64,000 bases of DNA from an uncultured Saprospiraceae bacterium (GCA_937924805.1 CALDTZ010000027.1:1-64000); one strand, 5' to 3'. Positions 46,967 to 56,321 are shown, numbered from the stretch's first letter. Made by a program: numbers and translations. The notes: generated by a model not told the origin, from the letters alone.

Positions 46967-47752
46967 ATGAGACTCTTACATTCAAATATCAAACTAGCAT
47001 TCTTACTAACTTGGATGTGTTTATCCGTTAATGTTCATGCCTCTAACTTTTTAGAAAAAACGGTTAGTTTTTATAATGGAAGTTTTGATGCTGCCAAAAC
47101 AAAAGCCATTGGTGAAGATAAATATCTATTTGTTGATTTCTACGCTGATTGGTGTACACCTTGTAAATGGATGGAAGAAACAACCTTTCAGGATATTGAA
47201 ATCATTAAGGTGTTGGATAAAGACTTTATCGCTTATAAAGTAGACATCGACAAACCTGAGGGATATGAAATAAAGAATAAATATGACATTAAAATGTTAC
47301 CTACACTATTGATTTTCAATCAAAAAGGTGATTTAGTCGAGCGAATTGAAGAAACACTTGATTCTAAAAAATTAATGTCTGTTCTTAATTATCATTTACA
47401 ATTTGATGTTAAGAAAATCAACAATTCACCCAACGTAAGTCCTAAAGATGGATCAAACGCAGCTGATCAACAATATTTAGATCAATTGTATAAAGATTAC
47501 AAAGAACAGCTGGCTATGAATTCTAGGTTATTTAACGCTCAAGTTGGCTTATTTGACAATTACCAAGCCGCTTTTTCAGAAGTAAATGATTTGAAAGAGA
47601 AATTCTTAGAGCAAGTCATTGTTATTACAGAATACAAAGAAGGAAAAACACAGTATAAAGTATTACTTGGAGAATTTACCACTATAGAAGAAGCCAATAG
47701 TTTCTGTGCAGTTCTTCAAAAGAAACATAATATGAATGCCATAGTGCATTAA
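46967..47752 (+). CDS. Exported thioredoxin-like protein fused to a C-terminal SPOR-like domain
   Basis: The 261-residue protein has a signal peptide (1-25, ending VHAS) and a thioredoxin fold (about 35-150) with the redox centre WCTPCKWM (Cys63, Cys66), FVDFYADW before it and the cis-Pro in KMLPTLLIF. A Gln/Lys-rich linker leads to residues about 183-261, where AQVGLFDNYQAAFSEV...QYKVLLGEFTTIEEANSFCAVLQ matches the SPOR pattern that binds denuded septal peptidoglycan. The combination suggests a periplasmic disulfide oxidoreductase held at the cell wall or division site. A weak promoter (TTG at 46910, TACATTTA at 46934) may drive it. The gene stands alone, with a terminator about 80 bp downstream. 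Confidence 0.82.
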   Translation: MRLLHSNIKLAFLLTWMCLSVNVHASNFLEKTVSFYNGSFDAAKTKAIGEDKYLFVDFYADWCTPCKWMEETTFQDIEIIKVLDKDFIAYKVDIDKPEGYEIKNKYDIKMLPTLLIFNQKGDLVERIEETLDSKKLMSVLNYHLQFDVKKINNSPNVSPKDGSNAADQQYLDQLYKDYKEQLAMNSRLFNAQVGLFDNYQAAFSEVNDLKEKFLEQVIVITEYKEGKTQYKVLLGEFTTIEEANSFCAVLQKKHNMNAIVH

Positions 47753-47832
47753 ACTTTTAAATGCGATTTTTAAGACTGTTCCATCCCAAAAACACAGACT
47801 TATTGAAAGCATTGAAAACACTTGTACTTACG

Positions 47833-47865
47833 AAAGGTTGTATCTTAACAGATACAACCTTTTTT
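47833..47865 (+). terminator. Rho-independent terminator of the thioredoxin-SPOR gene
   Basis: A 12-bp stem, AAAGGTTGTATC (47833-47844) with GATACAACCTTT (47851-47862), closes a 6-base loop and is followed by further Ts. Confidence 0.88.
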
Positions 47866-48102
47866 GTATTTCAGTATAAAATTTCAAAAATAATACGCTC
47901 CGTTTTATGCAATCCATTGAATATTTATAAAAGCTAAAAACAAATCCTGACTATTGCGCAACAAAATTTCAATTTAGTGACTATATAGATTGTGAACACT
48001 TGGAATTAAAAAATTAAATTTTAATAAAATTAATAATAACAAAACCTCGTTTTAATTCACTAATTCGTTATTTAATGTAGCGCCTTCCTAATGTCTTTGT
48101 AG
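47866..48102. other. AT-rich intergenic region, nothing recognised
   Basis: The rest of the 395-bp gap between the thioredoxin-SPOR gene and the SprB-repeat gene is AT-rich with no convincing gene or structured RNA. The promoter of the next gene begins at its right edge. Confidence 0.5.
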
Positions 48103-48110
48103 TATATTTG
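48103..48110 (+). promoter_or_regulatory. -7 promoter element for the SprB-repeat T9SS cargo gene
   Basis: TATATTTG matches TAnnTTTG exactly. The start would be near 48117, giving a leader of about 30 nt that contains a purine-rich AAAGGAA stretch before the ATG. No clear -33 TTG at proper spacing. Confidence 0.5.
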
Positions 48111-48147
48111 CGGGCATATTAAAAAAAGGAATTCTTAAAGGAACTCT

Positions 48148-51100
48148 ATGAACAACACGCTTTTACACTTTATTAGTTTTTGCATTCTATCTTTTTGGCC
48201 TTCTCAATTGATATTAGCTCAAGATTGTGATGACTTTATGCCTTCTATACAGATGGAGGGAACTCAAGAATTTAATGTAGGAGAAGAAGCTTGTTTTAGA
48301 TTTGTTACAGATGGATTTGATGATGTTTTTTCTTTTCAATTTGCAATAACATTTGATCCTTCTGTATTCTGTATGGTTAATCCTCCTGGTGGTTTTATTG
48401 ATCTTGGAGGAGGACTTAATGGTCCCATTTTCTCTGCTCAAGTACCTGAATCAGGTTTATTTACAATTATCTATTCGTCACAAACCAAAAATGGAACTAC
48501 CCTACCCGATGGGACTCCATTGTTTCAGATCTGCTTGAAAGCAATTGGGGAGCCAGGTGAATGCTCGAATATATATACAACTGTTTTCAACAATTTAGGA
48601 TCTATAGAATTTACAAACAATACAGGTTGTATCTACGAACCAGAACCAACCACTATTGATCAAGCCTGTATCGTGAGTAATGATATGAATATCATTTCGG
48701 GTGCTTGTAATACTGAAACCAATACAGGAAGTGTAACTACAAAAGTATATAACGGGTCCGCGCCTTATGATGTGGAATTAAAAGATGTCACACAATCCGT
48801 AATACAATCAACCACGATTACAAATGAACTTGAAGAGCATATTTTTACAAACTTGAGTCCCGGTAATTATACAATATGTGTCACTGATTCCAACGGAACA
48901 GAAACAACTGAAAATGTGGCGATCGACAATACTCCAGCTTTAACGGTTTCTCTTTCTTGCATGGCACCTTCTTGTTGGAATTTCAACAATGGACATATTG
49001 CAACGAATGTAGAAGGTGGATTTCCAGGGGCTTATTCATATGAATGGTCAAATCAGCAATTTCTAGATTCAATATATAAACTAACAACTGGATTGTATGA
49101 ACTTACGGTCACTGATGAATCAGGCTGTGAAGTAACGGCAAGTAAGGAATTAATTAAACCAGAACTGGTGGTAGACATAAATACAACCCAAGCAAGTTGT
49201 TGTGAAATTGGAGATGGTAGCATTGAAGTAACTTGCTCTGGCGGAACTCCATTTGCAGGAAATGAATATACAATTTCAATAAAGCCATTAATTGTCCTAA
49301 ATTTCATGGGCGATAATTTACTTCAGCAAAATCTACCAAAAGGAGATTACCAAGTACTTGTTGTCGATGCTGATGGTTGTACTTTTAGAGACTCTGTCTT
49401 TATTACTCCCGCCATAGATAGTGTAACTACTTCAGATTTTGTAGTGGTAAATAATGAGTGTTTTGGAGATTCAACAGGATCTGTTCTTTTTGATTTTGAA
49501 CAGCAGGGTCCGTATACTTCTGGAAGTTTAGAAAGCAATGGTGTTATTTATACTCCATCCAATACAGATGCACTTAATGGTATTTTTGAGTTCGATGGTT
49601 TACCTAATGGAACATATAATTGGAGTGCCGTTATTACTTCCAATCAATGCTCTTTTGATACAACCTTTACGATTGATTCGCCACCAAAACTTGTCCTTTC
49701 TGGCGGAAGTTTAATGGATAACACAAGTTGCACCCTACCAAATGGTAATGTGACCGTAAGTGCCATGGGAGGTTTTGGAAATTATATGTACAACTGGAAT
49801 CCGGATGTAACCAATGATTTTATTTTTGATAATGCAACAGCGGGTGAGTATAAAATAACCGTAACAGATGAATATGGTTGTCAAGATTCTACTACCGTTA
49901 TCGTTGATGGCACACAAATTTTTGATGTTGGTATCATTGTCGACAGTGCTATTGGTTGTAACGGAACCGCGCTTGGTGGATTAACAGGAGTGATTAGTGA
50001 TCTTTTGAATAAAGATTATACATGGACAAAAGAACTAGAACCAACCTTTTTAGAAAGCACTCTAAGTATTGGAGGCCTAGATGAAGGTACTTATATATTT
50101 ACCGTTATTGATGTAATCACAGGGTGTGAAAATGCAGATACCATAACGTTAAATCAAGTAGTTGACTTGTCTTTATCAACCAGTCAATCAAATCCTTCTT
50201 GTGCCAACTCAGATGATGGATTACTTTCTATTTCTGTAGTCGGAGGTGAAGAACCTTATTCGGCAATGTGGGCAGATTTTGTATCCAATGAATTAACGAT
50301 TGATACTGCCGGTTGTGGTACATTTAATGTTACAATAACGGACTTAGTTGGATGTACAGCTGACACCTTTATTACATTAGATTGCCCACCAGCAATAACG
50401 ATAGATACTTCAGGATCTGCAGGTGTTACATGCTTTGATTCATTTGAAGGAATGATGACTGCAACAAGTGCTGGCGGAATTTCACCTGGTGGACCCTATA
50501 ATTATTATTGGTCTTCAAATATTTGCCAAGAACTAGGTGTTGTCTCAAGTACGTGCAATGGTTTACCAAAAGGCCTAGGATGGGTTGTTTCAGAAGATGG
50601 TAATGGTTGTTTGTCAGATACTCTATTTTTTATTATTGATGGCCCAGATGAATTAACGTTGAGTTCAGATACAGATATATCCTCTCCTGCTTGCAAAGGA
50701 GAATGCGATGGAGCTGTCAATTTAGATATTACAGGAGGCACATTAGGAGTCACTGGCTATTCAGTATTATGGCCAGATGGCAATATGGATATAAATAGAA
50801 CAGGATTATGTGCAGGTTCCTATACTTTAACCCTTACAGACGGTGCTTTATGTACCAGTGAAGTTACTATTGAATTGGATGAACCAGCCATGCCATTTGT
50901 AGTAGAAATTGACTCTTTGATTTCTGCAAACATCTCTTGCCCAGGGGATTTGGATGGTCGAATTCGACTAAAGGTAGAAGGTGGGTCAGGAAATCCAGGT
51001 AATTTCACATATGAGTGGTTTCCAGATGTTTCAGATAATATTTCGGCAATAAATTTACCTGCCAGTAATTATTCAATTACTGTTACTGACGAATTAGGCT

Positions 51101-51927
51101 GTGCCAAAATTGTAGATTTTGAGATTCAAAGTCCTGACGCTCTATCATTAGATATTGATGATATAGATCCAATAAGTTGTGCTGGAGGAAATACATGTAT
51201 TCGTTTAACCAATATTGCTGGTGGCACTGGACCTGGTTATCAATTTCAATTAAATAATCAAGCGCCATTATTACCCATTGACACTTGTTTAAACATATTT
51301 GCCGGTAATTATTTAGTATCCCTTTTTGACGAATTAGGATGCTCCACTGATACTATTATTATGGTAAACGAGCCAAATGCTATTGAAGTAGACCTAGGTG
51401 ATGATTTTACATTAGATCTTGGTGCAGACACTATTCTAACTGCAGATATTGATAGTGATTTATCTATAATAAACTTCCAATGGTCTGATAATGAAGACAT
51501 TAATTGCGAAGCTATTGATTGCAGCTCAGTTAGTATTCTACCTCCTAATAATCAATTGTATAGTGTCACCGTAACCGATGAAAATAACTGTATTGGATCA
51601 GATGAAATCTTTATCACTTTAAGCGAAGTTAGAGATATCTTCCAGCCAAATATTTTTAGTCCAATCATGGATGGCCCAAACAGTAAATTAATGATTCAAG
51701 TTGGCAAAGGAGTAGAAAGTATCAACTACTTTAAAGTTTATGATCGTTGGGGAACCATGGTTTATTCTATCGAAAATATAGACCCAAATGACGTAAATCT
51801 ATATGGTTGGGATGGTAGTTTTAATGGAAAAGAACTGAATGTTGGTGTTTATGTTTACACTGCAAGCATTCAATTTATTGATGGCAAAGAATATATTTTC
51901 ACCCAAGATGTGACACTTGTTCGGTAA
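48148..51927 (+). CDS. Large SprB-repeat surface protein with cohesin-like N-terminus and T9SS type B sorting domain
   Basis: The 1,259-residue protein has a signal peptide (1-24, ending LILAQ). The N-terminal domain (about 30-165) reads like a cohesin/dockerin-partner-type beta-sandwich: FNVGEEACFRFVTDGFDDVFSFQF and LFQICLKAIG. About a dozen repeats of 75-100 residues follow, with the SprB signature CxGxxDGxIxxxVxGGxxPYxYxW...LxxGxYxxTVTDxxGC. The type B tail (FQPNIFSPIMDG...VYDRWGTMVYS...GWDGSFNGKELNVGVYVYT) ends at the stop. SprB-type repeats occur in mobile adhesins of gliding bacteria, so a role in surface attachment or motility is likely, but it is not SprB itself. The next gene converges with only a 3-bp gap. 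Confidence 0.9.
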   Translation: MNNTLLHFISFCILSFWPSQLILAQDCDDFMPSIQMEGTQEFNVGEEACFRFVTDGFDDVFSFQFAITFDPSVFCMVNPPGGFIDLGGGLNGPIFSAQVPESGLFTIIYSSQTKNGTTLPDGTPLFQICLKAIGEPGECSNIYTTVFNNLGSIEFTNNTGCIYEPEPTTIDQACIVSNDMNIISGACNTETNTGSVTTKVYNGSAPYDVELKDVTQSVIQSTTITNELEEHIFTNLSPGNYTICVTDSNGTETTENVAIDNTPALTVSLSCMAPSCWNFNNGHIATNVEGGFPGAYSYEWSNQQFLDSIYKLTTGLYELTVTDESGCEVTASKELIKPELVVDINTTQASCCEIGDGSIEVTCSGGTPFAGNEYTISIKPLIVLNFMGDNLLQQNLPKGDYQVLVVDADGCTFRDSVFITPAIDSVTTSDFVVVNNECFGDSTGSVLFDFEQQGPYTSGSLESNGVIYTPSNTDALNGIFEFDGLPNGTYNWSAVITSNQCSFDTTFTIDSPPKLVLSGGSLMDNTSCTLPNGNVTVSAMGGFGNYMYNWNPDVTNDFIFDNATAGEYKITVTDEYGCQDSTTVIVDGTQIFDVGIIVDSAIGCNGTALGGLTGVISDLLNKDYTWTKELEPTFLESTLSIGGLDEGTYIFTVIDVITGCENADTITLNQVVDLSLSTSQSNPSCANSDDGLLSISVVGGEEPYSAMWADFVSNELTIDTAGCGTFNVTITDLVGCTADTFITLDCPPAITIDTSGSAGVTCFDSFEGMMTATSAGGISPGGPYNYYWSSNICQELGVVSSTCNGLPKGLGWVVSEDGNGCLSDTLFFIIDGPDELTLSSDTDISSPACKGECDGAVNLDITGGTLGVTGYSVLWPDGNMDINRTGLCAGSYTLTLTDGALCTSEVTIELDEPAMPFVVEIDSLISANISCPGDLDGRIRLKVEGGSGNPGNFTYEWFPDVSDNISAINLPASNYSITVTDELGCAKIVDFEIQSPDALSLDIDDIDPISCAGGNTCIRLTNIAGGTGPGYQFQLNNQAPLLPIDTCLNIFAGNYLVSLFDELGCSTDTIIMVNEPNAIEVDLGDDFTLDLGADTILTADIDSDLSIINFQWSDNEDINCEAIDCSSVSILPPNNQLYSVTVTDENNCIGSDEIFITLSEVRDIFQPNIFSPIMDGPNSKLMIQVGKGVESINYFKVYDRWGTMVYSIENIDPNDVNLYGWDGSFNGKELNVGVYVYTASIQFIDGKEYIFTQDVTLVR

Positions 51928-51930
51928 GTT

Positions 51931-52845
51931 TTAGTTTTTTATTGAATCAATGCTGGCTTCAATATCTTCTTCAACTTCTTCCTTTAGCTTTTCTAAAACA
52001 GTACCTTTTAATTTCAAAATAAATGGTTCTTCTTGGATATTGGTATAGACTTCAACTTGAGGATCTTGAAAACCTGACTTCCCAACACTATTGTACGTAA
52101 CACCAATAAAGCCGCTTTCTCCAGACGATAAAGGAATAAAAGGATAACTAGGTAAAGTGCAGCCACAAGATGGTACTGCTTTAATGATTTCTAATTCCTG
52201 TTGACCAATATTTTTAAATACAAATTTAAAATCCTTTTTGTCACCTTCATAAATTTCACCAAAATCAAACACCTCTTGTTCAAACGAGATTTGAGGTCCA
52301 CTTTTAACTACCACTTTCTCCTTTTTAACTACCTTTTCTTTTTCTATAACTGGCTTTTCTTGCTTGACTATTTTTTTATTTATGTCCTTTTCTTTCTTTT
52401 GCGTAATAGGTGCTTTCTTAGTGGGTTTCTCAACTTTAACTTGTGTATTATTCTTTTTCTCGATTTCGTTGTTATTGACCTGTCTTTCTACTTGGTCCTT
52501 TGATGTTAAAGATTTTTTTGGGCCAATTCCAAAATCGTAATATTTTTTTGGTTTTTTAACGGACTCTTCAGTTACCGTTTCTTTTACGTCTTCTGAAGTC
52601 TTAATATTAGTATTAACTATTTCCTCCTTTTCTTCAACCTTAGTTAAGGGTTTAATTTGTGAAGAATCTGCTGCTTTAATTTTAGAATCTTGAATTGTAT
52701 CAAGATTTGAAATTTCTTTAGCGGGTGTGCTAAGATGTACAGATTTTATGGTTTTCTCCGAATGTTGACAGCTGACAATCAGCAACAAAGAAGTAGTAAT
52801 CAGGGTCAATGGAAGATAAAAGTTGCGGTTATTCAAGTAGATCAT
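51931..52845 (-). CDS. DUF1573-domain lipoprotein with a long charged linker
   Basis: The 304-residue protein begins with a lipoprotein signal (lipobox Cys in LLLIVSCQ, about residue 26). A low-complexity Lys/Glu/Val-rich linker (about 40-185) leads to a DUF1573 domain (about 190-290): FDFGEIYEGDKKDFKFVFKNIGQQELEIIKAVPSCGCTLP and a predicted beta-sandwich to the end. DUF1573 proteins in this phylum are usually envelope lipoproteins of unknown function. The linker may span the periplasm or extend to the cell surface. The gene overlaps no neighbour on the left but leaves only 3 bp to the convergent SprB-repeat gene. Confidence 0.86.
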   Translation of the reverse strand: MIYLNNRNFYLPLTLITTSLLLIVSCQHSEKTIKSVHLSTPAKEISNLDTIQDSKIKAADSSQIKPLTKVEEKEEIVNTNIKTSEDVKETVTEESVKKPKKYYDFGIGPKKSLTSKDQVERQVNNNEIEKKNNTQVKVEKPTKKAPITQKKEKDINKKIVKQEKPVIEKEKVVKKEKVVVKSGPQISFEQEVFDFGEIYEGDKKDFKFVFKNIGQQELEIIKAVPSCGCTLPSYPFIPLSSGESGFIGVTYNSVGKSGFQDPQVEVYTNIQEEPFILKLKGTVLEKLKEEVEEDIEASIDSIKN

Positions 52846-52930
52846 ACAATTAAAATATTAACATTTTGACGTAAGTCTGTTTAAAAGTAATGAAAACAGA
52901 GCAAGTAAAATATTAAAAAAGCCAAGATTA

Positions 52931-54127
52931 TCACCTCATTAAGGAAAATGACCCTTGTTTTGAATAGGTTTCATTCTGACAAGTATATTCAATTTTATAA
53001 ATAAACATTCCAGTAGAAATTTCATCTCCATTATAAAAACCATCCCAATTTTCAGACTTTTCGCTTGTTTCGAATAGCTTACCTCCCCATCGATCAAATA
53101 TTTCAAAAGAAATGAGTTCTTCCACTAAAAATCCATTACTTATGCCAAAAACATCATTAACACTATCATTATTTGGAGTAAAAACATTGGGTAAAATCAA
53201 ATCGGAACATTGCAAATCATCTTCATCAACAACATTAATTTGGATCTGATCGGTTACTTGACATCCTCCATGATCAACCGTATACGTATAGACTGTAGTC
53301 TCACTCGGACTAACGGTAGGCATCGTAGTATTTTCTCCAAGCATATCTGTTGTTGGTGACCAAGAAAACGTATTTGAACAAGTATTTCCTGTCATTATTT
53401 CAACGGAATTCCCTTCAAAGATTGTTGTATCCATAGTAATAATCTGATCGGCAAAATAATCGGAGTTTCTTATTTCTGCAAATGACCATGCTCGGCGATC
53501 AAGGAATATTTCATCAATTTTACCTTCAAATAAACTATCTAAAATCCCTACACAAGGTGAAGTTCCTAAATATACCTTTGCCAACGCTGATAGTGGTGAT
53601 ACTTTTAAATTATCAAACGCTTCTACGAATATATTATCAATATAATAATTATAGATATTCCCTTCCTTCGTTAAAACAAATCGATGCCAACATAAATTAT
53701 CATTTAACTCCGTTCTAGAATTCCATTGTGTCCCTGTACGCTCTGAAACGTTTAATTCCATTTGATTTATGGAAGGAATATATCTCAGTGTAATCGTTGA
53801 ATCTTTGTCACAAGAATCTTTAATCGCAAAAAGTGGTTGATTTCCAATGTTAGAATCTAACCAAAAATTAAATCCAAACGTAAAATCATCAAGAAACATC
53901 GATTTAACGGTGTCTGGCAAGATATAATAATCGTTTACCCCATCAAACAATAAGGATTGATCTAGCACTCCGCAAACACAAGTTGTATCGTTATTCGCAA
54001 CTATATTCGGAATTTCTCCACCCATTTCGGCTAAAGAACAATTATCAAACCCAAAGTAAAACCCTTGACTAAATGCGCAAGAAGCAAGATGTAAAAAAAA
54101 TAAAATTTGAAACGTTATCCTCTTCAT
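52931..54127 (-). CDS. LamG-like secreted protein with T9SS type B sorting domain
   Basis: The 398-residue protein has a signal peptide (1-20, ending AFSQ). A concanavalin A-like (LamG) domain covers about 55-215: LLFDGVNDYYILPD, FTFGFNFWLDS, WHRFVLTKEGNIYNYYIDNI and KVYLGTSPC, ending IDEIFLDRRAWSFAEI. A short Ig/PKD-like unit (about 235-305) carries WSPTTDMLG, and the type B tail (PNVFTPNNDSVNDVF...FDRWGGKLFE...NWDGFYNG) follows. LamG domains bind glycans or proteins, so this is a candidate surface adhesin. It lies 9 bp downstream of the YbaB gene on the same strand, which makes co-transcription with a nucleoid protein likely though functionally odd. Confidence 0.88.
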   Translation of the reverse strand: MKRITFQILFFLHLASCAFSQGFYFGFDNCSLAEMGGEIPNIVANNDTTCVCGVLDQSLLFDGVNDYYILPDTVKSMFLDDFTFGFNFWLDSNIGNQPLFAIKDSCDKDSTITLRYIPSINQMELNVSERTGTQWNSRTELNDNLCWHRFVLTKEGNIYNYYIDNIFVEAFDNLKVSPLSALAKVYLGTSPCVGILDSLFEGKIDEIFLDRRAWSFAEIRNSDYFADQIITMDTTIFEGNSVEIMTGNTCSNTFSWSPTTDMLGENTTMPTVSPSETTVYTYTVDHGGCQVTDQIQINVVDEDDLQCSDLILPNVFTPNNDSVNDVFGISNGFLVEELISFEIFDRWGGKLFETSEKSENWDGFYNGDEISTGMFIYKIEYTCQNETYSKQGSFSLMR

Positions 54128-54136
54128 TCTAAATTA

Positions 54137-54445
54137 TTAAAATAAATCTTTTAAGCCATTTAAATCCATTCCCCCAGGTAGCATATCATTTACAAGTGAA
54201 GCTTGAATCTCAGCTTGTTTATCATCCGCTTTATTCTTCGCTCTACGTAATACTTCTACTAACAAATCTTCAACAATTTCAATGTCAGAAAAGTCGATTT
54301 TATCTTTATCGATCGAAAGATTAATAACATCTCCTTTGGCATTCATCTCCACTGTAATCGAATGGTTCTCGATAGACTCCGAAATGATGTATTCTTGAAG
54401 TTTTAATTCAATCTCTTCTTGTTTCTTTTTTAAATCTCCAAACAT
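54137..54445 (-). CDS. YbaB/EbfC-family nucleoid-associated protein
   Basis: The 102-residue protein matches the YbaB/EbfC family: MFGDLKKKQEEIELKLQEYI helix, SITVEMNAKGDVINLSIDK beta-hairpin and the C-terminal helix VEDLLVEVLRRAKNKADDKQAE. Family members dimerise and bind DNA without strong specificity. It sits between the Ca2+/Na+ antiporter gene (32 bp upstream) and the LamG/T9SS gene (9 bp downstream), all on the minus strand. Confidence 0.92.
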   Translation of the reverse strand: MFGDLKKKQEEIELKLQEYIISESIENHSITVEMNAKGDVINLSIDKDKIDFSDIEIVEDLLVEVLRRAKNKADDKQAEIQASLVNDMLPGGMDLNGLKDLF

Positions 54446-54477
54446 TATATTAAATAAATTTTATATATGTAATAACT

Positions 54478-55398
54478 CTATTGAGATAAATGAACTATAT
54501 AATAAACGTAAAAAGTGATAAGCATTGCGCCTTCCCACCTAGTTACTTTTTTAGATAAGGTAACAATTGCGAATAATATCGTAGCTAAAATCATAAATGG
54601 AAGTCCAAATGACAAAATACCATCAGGAATAGCAAGTGGTCCTAAAAATGAAGGAATAGCCATGACAGCATAAGTGTTAAAAATATTCGAACCTAAAACA
54701 TTACCAACAGCAATCGCATGTTTTCCTTTTCGTGCTGCAGCGATAGACACAAATACCTCAGGTAGTGATGTCCCTAGTGCTACCACCGTTAATGCAATTA
54801 ATTCAGCATTAATGTTTAACGCCGTACTTACTTTCTGGATGGATAAAATCGTATAATGAGCTCCTAAAAAAACGAAAAATATTCCAACGAAAACAACAAG
54901 AAAATCTTTCCAATTAGAAGTAGGTCTATCTTCTTTGTCTTGCTTCTGACCTTGTACAGAGTTGTATAGAAATATCCCTAAAGCCACCAAGAACAAGATA
55001 GCCTCAGGCATCGTCACAATCTGATCTTGGAGTACAAAATATAAAAAGAAGGCAGACATTAGAAGCAATGGCATATCGACGTCCATAATGTCAAAATCCA
55101 TCTTAAATTCTTTTCCAATAACGGCTGTAACGCCCAAAACCAATAAAATATTCGTAATGTTAGATCCTACGACATTACCAATTACAACTTCAGAAGAACC
55201 TGCAAATACAGAGGCAATGGAAGTGGCTAATTCAGGTAATGAGGTACCAAAAGCGACAATCGTGACTCCAATTATAAATGGAGATATCCCCCAAGATAAT
55301 CCAATCTTCTCTGCTGAATCAATAAATTTATCAGATGCTATTAAAAGCACAGCTAAACTTACAAAAAACAAAATAGTGTAGGTAAGGATTATACTCAA
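54478..55398 (-). CDS. CaCA-family calcium/sodium antiporter (YrbG-like)
   Basis: The 306-residue protein has about ten hydrophobic segments and the two inverted alpha-repeats of the cation/Ca2+ exchanger family: GTSLPELATS with GNVVGSNITN in the first half and GTSLPEVFVS with GNVLGSNIFN in the second. It should exchange Na+ or H+ for Ca2+ at the inner membrane. The start is a TTG: an in-frame TAA lies nine bases upstream and no ATG is available before the first membrane helix. A -7 element at 55423-55430 gives a leader of about 18 nt. Confidence 0.93.
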   Translation of the reverse strand: MSIILTYTILFFVSLAVLLIASDKFIDSAEKIGLSWGISPFIIGVTIVAFGTSLPELATSIASVFAGSSEVVIGNVVGSNITNILLVLGVTAVIGKEFKMDFDIMDVDMPLLLMSAFFLYFVLQDQIVTMPEAILFLVALGIFLYNSVQGQKQDKEDRPTSNWKDFLVVFVGIFFVFLGAHYTILSIQKVSTALNINAELIALTVVALGTSLPEVFVSIAAARKGKHAIAVGNVLGSNIFNTYAVMAIPSFLGPLAIPDGILSFGLPFMILATILFAIVTLSKKVTRWEGAMLITFYVYYIVHLSQ

Positions 55399-55422
55399 GT
55401 TTGATTAGGTTTAATTCAATTA

Positions 55423-55430
55423 CAAATGTA
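55423..55430 (-). promoter_or_regulatory. -7 promoter element for the antiporter-ybaB-LamG operon
   Basis: On the minus strand the sequence TACATTTG matches TAnnTTTG. The start would be near 55416. It is divergent from, and 46 bp away from, the tatC -7 element. Confidence 0.5.
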
Positions 55431-55476
55431 GTAAATATATATACGAGAGAAGTGTGTCATCCAACTTAATACTCAT

Positions 55477-55484
55477 TATCTTTG
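55477..55484 (+). promoter_or_regulatory. -7 promoter element for tatC
   Basis: TATCTTTG matches TAnnTTTG. It predicts a start near 55491 and a 21-nt leader to the ATG at 55512. This argues against a TTG at 55482 as start codon, because that codon lies inside the promoter. Confidence 0.5.
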
Positions 55485-55511
55485 TTAAATATTGTAAATC
55501 GCGAACATCAA

Positions 55512-56321
55512 ATGCCAAATATCGTAAAACCAAAGAAAATTGAAAAGGAAATGAATTTCCTTGATCATCTAGAAGAACTACGATGGCACCTTGTCCGATC
55601 CGTTTTAAGCGTTACGATTATCGGAATTGGTGTCTTTTCAGCTAAAACATTTGTATTTGAAAATATCATTTTTGGTCCAAAAAAAGATTGGTTTCCTACC
55701 TATCGCTTTTTTTGTTCATTAGGTGAAAATATTTGTTTTAACCCACCTACGTTCGATTTGATTACCCGAGAAATGGGTGAACAATTTTTTGTTCACTTAA
55801 AAGTTTCCTTCTGGTTAGCTCTAATTGTTGCTTTTCCATATATTTTTTGGGAATTCTGGCGCTTTATTAAACCTGGTCTTTATGAAAAAGAACAAAAAGC
55901 GGCGAGCGGAATTGTTGTCATTTGTTCGCTACTATTTTTATCGGGTGTTCTTTTTGGATATTTCGTCATTGCACCATTTGCAATTACATTTTTAGCCAAT
56001 TATCAAGTCGGAGTTGATGCTATTACAAGCCCAACTTTATCGTCATATGTAGGCTATCTAACGATGTTTACAATCCCAACTGGAATTGTATTCCAACTAC
56101 CAATTGTTGTGTATTTCTTAGCAAAAATAGGTTTGGTAACAGCTGAATTTATGCGTCAATATAGACGTCATGCGGTTATCATCATTTTAGTACTTGCAGC
56201 AATTATAACGCCCCCTGATGTAATCACTCAATTTCTTATAGGTGTTCCAATATTTATCTTATATGAAATAAGTATTATCATTGCAAAAAGAACACAAAAA
56301 AATAACCAAGCTGACTCATAA
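55512..56321 (+). CDS. tatC: Sec-independent (Tat) protein translocase subunit TatC
   Basis: TatC is the multi-spanning receptor for twin-arginine signal peptides. From ATG 55512 the protein has 269 residues with six hydrophobic segments. It has the N-terminal signature FLDHLEELRWHLVRS, the first periplasmic loop enlarged as usual in Bacteroidota (FGPKKDWFPTYRFFC...), and the conserved YIFWEFWRFIKPGLYEKEQK with the Glu that contacts the signal peptide. No tatA is present in the window. A small membrane-protein gene begins 4 bp after the stop, so the two are probably co-transcribed. Confidence 0.95.
   Translation: MPNIVKPKKIEKEMNFLDHLEELRWHLVRSVLSVTIIGIGVFSAKTFVFENIIFGPKKDWFPTYRFFCSLGENICFNPPTFDLITREMGEQFFVHLKVSFWLALIVAFPYIFWEFWRFIKPGLYEKEQKAASGIVVICSLLFLSGVLFGYFVIAPFAITFLANYQVGVDAITSPTLSSYVGYLTMFTIPTGIVFQLPIVVYFLAKIGLVTAEFMRQYRRHAVIIILVLAAIITPPDVITQFLIGVPIFILYEISIIIAKRTQKNNQADS

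Noticed and set aside
47761..47937. 58-codon open frame starting ATG CGA TTT
   Set aside because: It runs straight through the rho-independent terminator hairpin at 47833-47865, so it is unlikely to be a gene.
55482..55484. TTG start for tatC
   Set aside because: It lies inside the TATCTTTG -7 element; ATG at 55512 directly precedes the conserved TatC N-terminus.
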